From positions 434,001 to 498,000 of the forward strand of contig NW_020853550.1 in the NCBI RefSeq assembly GCF_000972845.2: a stretch of 64,000 bases of DNA, given 5' to 3'. Below the pieces are notes generated by a model that worked only from the letters and a program-made list of their open reading frames with translations, ran no database searches and was not told the DNA's origin. The DNA is from Larimichthys crocea. Its lineage: Eukaryota > Chordata > Actinopteri > Sciaenidae. A program made the position numbers and the translations under genes. Positions 57,020-64,000 of the stretch are shown here, one piece after another. Position 1 is the first letter of the stretch. Each line of letters opens with the position of its first letter.

Positions 57020-60000
57020 AGCCACTCTTCAAAGCTCCTGAAATGTCGTGCATCATTGGCTTTGGTAGTCACTGTGGATGCTACCTGAATCACCGTCCTT
57101 CACACGCGACAGCAAATCTTTTGTTACTGCTGCTGTGGCGCTCCTCCTGTTGAATGCACTCTTTGTCTTCATATTCTGTGTTTTCACTTCAGGAGAGAGG
57201 AAAGAGTTCTTTCATCAAACCTACTGCTGCTCTATCCCCTTTTTGCAGAAAACAAACAGAAAAACAAAATGTTGCTGTCACTCGGAAATGCAGACTATGA
57301 CCTCTTATTGTCTTGTCTGTGTCTCAGACAAAGAGGACTTTTTTTTCCTGAACATTTGAACACCAGTCAAGACCACAATGGCAGGTCTATCACTAAATTG
57401 CCTGCATTGTCTGTCATTGTTAACATCAGCACTGTGTCCACGTCCCCTTCACATGCACTCCAAGAAAGTGAATGTTGGAGTCAGGAGAAGAAGCTGTAGC
57501 TGTCTGTGAGGAGATGTTAGCTAGCCAATTTGGTACCCTAAGTACCAATATTTTTATATTATTAGATAACATTTTTCAACATCCCTTTGTTTCTTCTTTT
57601 TCCTTTTCTCAGCACCAGACTCCTGTTGTTTTTTTGATGCCATGTTTTCATTGCTTTAGGGCTGATGTCAGGTATGAGTCTGACTGCTTTAACCTAATGG
57701 AACAAACCACTGTGTGATGGGGGGAGCTAGGGCAACCATGATGTATTATATTGTTCTGAGAAACTTGCCTATAGTAGACTAATGATGCACATTACACAAT
57801 GGATTCATAATACAGTAACATATTATATGTATGTAAAATGATAACATGAGGAGGGATGAGCCATGGAGAAGCAGATATTTAAACATGTCATAGCAGGAAA
57901 CTTACAGGTGTATTAATGATGGCTGTGTTCCACTTAGTGGAGGTCATGCTATTGTACATGCAGGTTCACTGTATCTGTTACTTGAACACTTAATGGAACT
58001 GAGCCTTCGTTACTCGTTACTCATTAATTCCACCTGTGTTCTTCTGTCAAAATGTCTGCTGTGTAAGCAGTCCACACAAACGTGTTCACTGTGCTCATAA
58101 TATAAAGTAAAAATGGTAATCATGTTTCCCATGAATTAGGAGTAAGTTGTTTGTATTTAGATTTTGGGAAACATAACAAAATATTTCTAATATAACCTGC
58201 AAATCCAAATTGAAGAAATGGAGGAAGTAGAACATGGTCGGCAACCAAATACTAACCTAAACAGGTTCAGTAGTGATGAGGACACAAATTCATGTTTCAG
58301 ACTGTATTTGAGGCTCTGGATGGAAGTTTTCTTCTGTGATTATTTAATTGTTTATTTACTGACCATTGATTCATTATTAGCATTGTGTTTTTTTGACATC
58401 ACTGATACATGTAATATTGTCATGGACTTAAAACATGCTCCATCTGTAGGCGCTGGTTTATTGTTATAAATACAGCCTCACATTCCCACACAACAGAGAA
58501 TGGTGCAAACAGAAATAAAACAGGAATCCGGCATGGCCCAGATATGGATTGTACTGAGCCCCAGGAGAGTGCTGTGGTCTCCCTGATATAGGATCATGCG
58601 AGGGGATTCCAATAAAAGGGAGCATCCCAGTAGAGGGAATCAATTATTAAACTCCCACCTCTCTACACAGGTTATTTTTAGCCCAGTGAATCACAATAAA
58701 TAGATGTGGAGCAAAATAATGTATTATTTCCATAAGCAATGGGAGATGAATGGACTGAACAGCTGAATGGTGACAACAAAAGCAATAAATCATTTGAAGT
58801 ATCATCACTCGTAATCCACAGTGATTTTTTTCCCTTAGTTTGAATGTCAGATTTAGCTGGTAGTTAAACTGCATGTGTGTACTATGAATGCACCAAACTT
58901 TATTGTAGGTAGGTAGGTAGATGATACATAACATGGCTTATGTCAACATTCAGTCAGCAGTAAAACTCAATTTGATTTTGAGACGTCATAACTGAATTTT
59001 AAAAATCTTGAGTTTTGTGTATGATATCTGTAATATGTGAACAACTCCAGATATCTACAGTGAATATTTCAACATTGCCCAGAAATGAATTGTTGATATC
59101 AACAATTTATAGTTCCACTAGAGAGAATTAGATGGTTGATCAAGAATGAAGAGTATCTTTAATTAGAACTTGGCTTGCAATTCCAACAACCTCATTATTC
59201 TGAGGGGATCACGACCTGAAAGGTTGGGAAGCACTGTTCTAATGAGCATTTGGTTGTGGGTGTTGAAAACAAACAACTGTGTGTGTGTGTGTGTTCATGA
59301 TAATGAAGGAACAGGTTACACAATGTGGCTCATTGACGGGAATGTGATACACGTACAGTATCAGTGTATCTTTGATACACACACAACACTTATTAAAAGG
59401 ATACTTTCATTGTTGGTTTATATTTTATTGGGACTTGTTGACTTTAAAGTTGCTTTCAGTTGTCTGTCACCGGGCAATGTCGAGGTTGTGTATTTTGTAC
59501 TGTGTTAGCAACTTCACCAACACAGCCCCCATACCCTTTAACCCTGAGTGCCATATACTACAGACCACAGCCATCAACCATGATCTAATGACGAGGCTGT
59601 ACAGAGCAGTTTGTAGCTTAAAATAGAGGAAATGGTTTGTATTATGACATGACTCATCACTAAAAAGCGTAGTTTGTTTTTTGCCCAGACCGGATAATGA
59701 ACCTTTGAGGCTGATGTTGTTTCTCCTCATTGATCTGTGTGTATGAGTCAATGAACTAGCTCCTGTATTTCCCTTATCTTCCTCACCTGAAATGATGAAA
59801 AAGCGGAAGCACCATAAACTCAGGTGGGTCAACAAATACAAATAGCTGGGCAGCTTTATGGAACACATTGAAACATTCAAGTTTTAAAGCTGCAGCCACT
59901 CAGCTAGCAGTTTACTTAGGTCTGTATAATTTCAGATTTGTGAATATGTGAGCTGTGATTCAGTTCATTGACATATACTTACTAAAATCTAAGAGTCTGA

Positions 60001-62535
60001 GTCAGCGAGAGCAAGTGCCTTGTGATGGGATTTGTTTTCACATAGTAACGTTACAGGTTACAAGGTCTCAAGTGAAGAGGGACCAGGAGGGCGTAGATGA
60101 TTATTATATTTAAAGATGTCTTCCAACAGACTTCAGGTTTGATACAGTATCAGAAGTGTCTCAGTCAATGAACCTGTAGTAGTGTGAGGTTATTAAGGAG
60201 CCACCAAGCAAGTCCACCATAGAACCAAAGAAATGGCAGCAATAGTAATATAAGCATAGTAGCATTGCTCTGGGTGCTAATAGTGTAAATTCCATCACAT
60301 TGAGAGCACAGGTGTCGCAATCATCAGTGATTGTACAAAAATGTAATTAAGGCTGTTCTACATTTTGTTTCTCCGCCCTCAAGGGATTAATCAGACCTTA
60401 ACATACCATGCGGTGGTGTGTAATTAGGTTTTTAAATGTACGCTGCTGTTTCCAAGCCCACACTGGGAATAAGAGAGGATTCATCCATGATGCAAACTTA
60501 ATATGTAAATCACATCATGACCACCCTCACATTTCAATACACACCTTCTTAAATGAATTGAATAAGCGGCCCTGAAACCTGCCAGTATATGATGTAAAGC
60601 ACATGTACACTTTTCAACAAAACATAGTGAGAAATCAGATGCATCAAGAACTGTTGAAGTGAAAAAAAGTTCAAATGAAGTAATGTGAGTTTTGTAATGA
60701 TGTTCATTGTCTCGAAACGTTTAAAATGCCATTAAAACTAATGAGTCTGTAATGAAGCAATTAAAATGTGTCATCGATGTCCTTTCTCTTGTTAAGGTCA
60801 TTTCAATAAAGGTGACACACGTGATCTGCACATATATAAAGTTTCATCATTGTACCTGGAATTATAGCCAGGTTGTAGCTTTAATGGAGCAGAACTGTCT
60901 TTTGCGACATTTTACAGAGATTCTCTTTACAGAAAAAACACATGAATATTATTGAATTTGTGGGAAAGCAGTTAACACACGTTACAACATGTGGAGCAGA
61001 TGTGGAAATCAAGGCACATTGGAACTGACATGAGCTTTACACATTATATACAACAATGTTGTTGAGTTGAACCATATACAGCCACATTTTCATAAATTAC
61101 ATTGAACACAAAAGAGATTTATTCTTTTGTATTATTTATTATATTATTCTTACTTTAAATTGGCCTGTGTTGGTACATTGTAAAACAATGAACATATAAT
61201 TGTCTGCTGGAGCAGACTAACTTCAAAACCTGTCAGTGCCTGACCACTAACCAATCAGATGACGGATAAAACAGTCTTATAGGATCAGTCCTATAGGATC
61301 CTGACAAAAGTCCTCTTGAGTTTAAAATAATGTGACAAGTAAAAAGGACCAACACATGATGTGTTTGTTGACTGCAGGACAAATTTTGGGGTCAAATATC
61401 TTTCTTTTGAACTTAAACGTGAACCCTGGTCCTCTGTGAAGATTATGCACATCAGAAGGTGAAAAAAAAAGTTAGTAAGTGTACCATGAGTTTGATTCTC
61501 ACAGGCTCAGAAGTTCACTGATTCACATTTATTCAGGAACTACTTTCATCATTCTAATTTATTTTTAAGTCGTTCATTGATTTTTTCGCTAATAGATACC
61601 TTAACATTATTGATATTGATTATAATAAAGTAGCCTTGTTTTAGTAGCCTTGGTAAGCTCCTTGGATGATGTACACTTCTAGGCTCTTTTAAAGTTGCGT
61701 CCCCAGATAAAGTTGACTACGACTTTTTTCAGTGTAGTCGGCCTCCACACATGGTGGATCATGATGGCTGTTAGAATGCAATCACCCATTACACTGTTGA
61801 TTTTCACTGGCTGACGTGTACTTTAGAGTAATGGGATTCCACTGCACTAATCACCACCATGGTAATGACATGAATCAGCTTTAATTACCTTGCTGCACAT
61901 TTTGCACGGTGTAATGCTCCTACTGCTGAGTTTCTCAATTATTACTGTCTTGGCATAAAGGCATGAAGAGGAAGAAATCCAAGTTTTTTAATAAACCAGG
62001 ATCTCAGGAGTCTCTGGTACAAAGAATGCCTCACACTAAATCCCTCACGCAGATTCTGATTTGATGCAGTTCAAATTCACAAAAGACTCATGTAGTCCTA
62101 CATAGTGTGATCTGAATGTAACCATGTGTTCTGCACAAAGAAATCCAAACTAAACGAAGAAAGAAAGACGTGAAGAAATATGAAGGTGACTTACACTGTC
62201 TCAAAACACAAACTGTTTCCACTGTTCACCTTCATTTCTGTTAAGGAGCCCTCCAGCTCTTCTGCCGCCCAACATGTAAATCAAGGTCATTAGATTTTTT
62301 AGCAACTCGATTGCTCCTCCGCACTCAAATCTCATTTGGCCATCGCTCACAGGCTTATCCTACTGTGTGGTAATTTCATTTGATCCCACCCAAGCTCGAC
62401 ATCGAGCTCAATTTGACATCGCAGGAGAAGGAGATTTTTACAAAGCGGGCGTTGAGGGGTTAGATAGATTTCTGTTGAAATGGAGGAGTGGAGAGATTGA
62501 AGCATAGTGGTGATACACCAAGGATGGAGATATAA
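57020..62535. other. Intronic stretch without recognised genes
   Basis: AT-rich DNA with a (GTAG)4 tract near 58907 and a short GT run near 59280. Open frames up to 137 codons lack motifs and splice support. Confidence 0.5.
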
Positions 62536-62538
62536 TGA

Positions 62539-62540
<2 letters not shown>

Positions 62541-62574
<34 letters not shown>
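62541..62574 (+). repeat. (GT)n array
   Basis: Uninterrupted GT dinucleotides in intron 4. Confidence 0.95.
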
Positions 62575-62577
<3 letters not shown>

Positions 62578-63324
62578 GGGGGGCCTGTTAAATGGCAGAG
62601 AGCACTGCATTTGCACTTTAGGACAAACTACAGTTCCCCAGTTGGTGGTATAGGTAGCTGGTGACTCTCTTATATTCCCTCTCAATTCCATTATTTCCAT
62701 TAGTCCCCGGCTTTTACTTTCCTCTTCAAAGCCGTATAACCCGACACTTGGCCACACTGAGAAAAAATGAAACCCAGAAAGCAGCAGGCAATAGAAGTCA
62801 TTTCAGCGTGTACTGCCTCTGTATATATTTCCCAAAATAACTCCATCATGTGTGTTCTGCAGGACTTTGTTTCTAAAAAATTCTCAAACTTGCCTCCTGA
62901 CCGTATCCTGATGCAAGGTTTGCTGGTCAGTTCGTCACACAGTTGTCAGTCCTGTCATGCTGCAAAGCCATGTTTCTGACCATGCAGAACCCTCACCTGT
63001 CCATCACAGGGCTACAAAGAACAAGTACCGAAGAAAGAAAAGGGATTAAATGTGGACAACGACAGTGAAGGATGAGGGGAATCATCAAAGCAGAGGAGAG
63101 AATAATAGGAGGAGAGATCATTAAGTCATAGTGAGGAGGTTGCCGTGAATGGTTGCTACATCCCTACATCACATGTGCAACTTCCAACAGAGATGAGAGG
63201 ACATGAAATGGCTCACCCATTAGCTACTTGCATCATCACTTCAGCTTCACAAGAGCTCTTAATCTTGTGGGTGACATCAAACAGACTACGCCCATGTTTA
63301 GTATAAAATCTATGGGTACACCCA

Positions 63325-63542
63325 GGGCACATAGAGACAGACAATTCACACTCACATTCCCACCTACAGGCGATTTAGAATCACCAGTTAACCTGCATGT
63401 CTTTGGACTGTGAGAGGAAGTCACAAAGACACAGGGAGAGCATACAAACTCCACACAGAAAGGTCCGGGCTGGCTAACTGGTTCAAACCCAGAACCTTCT
63501 AGCTGTGAGGTGACAGTGCTAACCAATGCATCACTATGCTGT
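63325..63542 (-). repeat. L2-like LINE/SINE 3' tail, minus orientation
   Basis: On the plus strand, acatagagacagacaattca, gatttagaatcaccagttaa, cctgcatgtctttggactgt, agcatacaaactccacacag, ggttcaaacccagaaccttc and gtgaggtgacagtgctaacc appear in the exact reverse order of the tail at 13018-13332. It is better preserved in the middle than that copy. Confidence 0.75.
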
Positions 63543-64000
63543 GAAGTAAAACAAATATTAGGATTAGGGGAAAGAGAGTCAAGACAGAGGAGGGAATAGA
63601 AAAGAATGCAGTGTAAAGAGAAAGAGTGTATGAAAAAGCAGTAACTGCTGTTTAAAGTCTTCTAGACACTGAAGACTGACTCTAAGATTTTTGTCGTAGC
63701 TTTGCTTTCACCCCTGGCTAACAGGGGAGCAGCCAGTCCACAGGGCTTCACCACAAACCCACAAAACAGAGCACTGGGATGTACAGTGCATCTTTCTAAC
63801 AAAGTTGAAGTAACCAGCTCAGTAATGTACTTAATGCTATTCCTCCTCTGAGCCAATAAAGAATTCATTTTACAACCTCTTTATGTATTACCATGCTCCA
63901 TTTAATTTCCGCTGCCTTGGAACTCCTGCAGGAGTGAGGATGTCAATTACTGTCAGGTTAAATATCTGGTTCTGTAACTGAAGTGGGGAAAGGGATCACA

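Larger units (their letters stand above)
52517..64000 (+). other. CPNE9-like intron 4 (open at window end)
   Basis: The donor gtaagt is at 52517; no acceptor plus exon matching the next copine segment (Y-N/D-VDSK...) could be found to the end of the window. The intron holds CA/GT arrays, an AT-rich repeat at 55720-56115 and an inverted L2-like tail at 63325-63542. The remainder appears empty of genes. Confidence 0.7.

Noticed and set aside
57020..62500. Search for CPNE9 exon 5
   Set aside because: No acceptor followed by a frame resembling the next copine segment was found, so none is reported.
1..64000. CRISPR arrays, operons, ribosome binding sites, prophage
   Set aside because: The short tandem arrays are eukaryotic microsatellites, and gene structure is spliced throughout. 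Nothing prokaryotic is present.

Overview
The window looks like a teleost (ray-finned fish, probably percomorph) nuclear chromosome segment. It has intron-containing genes with GT/AG splice sites and long AT-rich introns. It also has many CA/GT dinucleotide arrays, fish-type SINE and L2-like tails, hAT-like and TTAA-flanked short DNA transposons, and part of a fish-expanded protein family. There are no bacterial, plasmid, phage or CRISPR features.

Layout. (1) 1-4703: the 3' part of a plus-strand gene, four coding exons ending at 4603 with a poly(A) signal at 4685. The C-terminal peptide, together with the gene that follows, fits MTMR14, a phosphoinositide 3-phosphatase; its catalytic domain lies upstream of the window. 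(2) 4704-about 10600: intergenic. It is dominated at 9.0-10.1 kb by an older repeat interrupted by an 802-bp foldback transposon with near-identical long inverted arms and a perfect 8-bp target duplication. (3) 10983-52516 and onward: the first four coding exons of a copine on the plus strand. The peptide is closest to CPNE9, and MTMR14 followed by CPNE9 is the known vertebrate order. The exons encode the amino-terminal part of the C2A calcium/phospholipid-binding domain. The introns are about 14.9, 12.5 and 13.9 kb, and the fourth runs past the window end. (4) 28262-31266, inside CPNE9 intron 2 and antisense to it: a candidate ~3-kb mobile element. It carries three C-terminal exons of the fish multicopy family usually labelled 'sterile alpha motif domain-containing protein 3-like', a CpG-rich 5' exon, a 111-bp subterminal tandem repeat and short terminal inverted repeats. 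The N-terminal coding part is missing, so this copy is probably non-autonomous or decayed.

The rest of the introns hold TE fragments: two hAT-like elements with 'GATCCGATACC'-type ends, a TTAA-flanked MITE, four copies of a 'CAGTGTGT...' repeat, three copies of a tRNA-type SINE (two as an inverted pair just upstream of CPNE9 exon 2), and L2-like 3' tails. They also hold at least eleven long dinucleotide arrays and a ~475-bp polypurine tract. No RNA gene is convincing. The two protein genes are neighbours rather than an operon; both act on membranes (phosphoinositide turnover; calcium-dependent phospholipid binding), but nothing in the sequence links their regulation.
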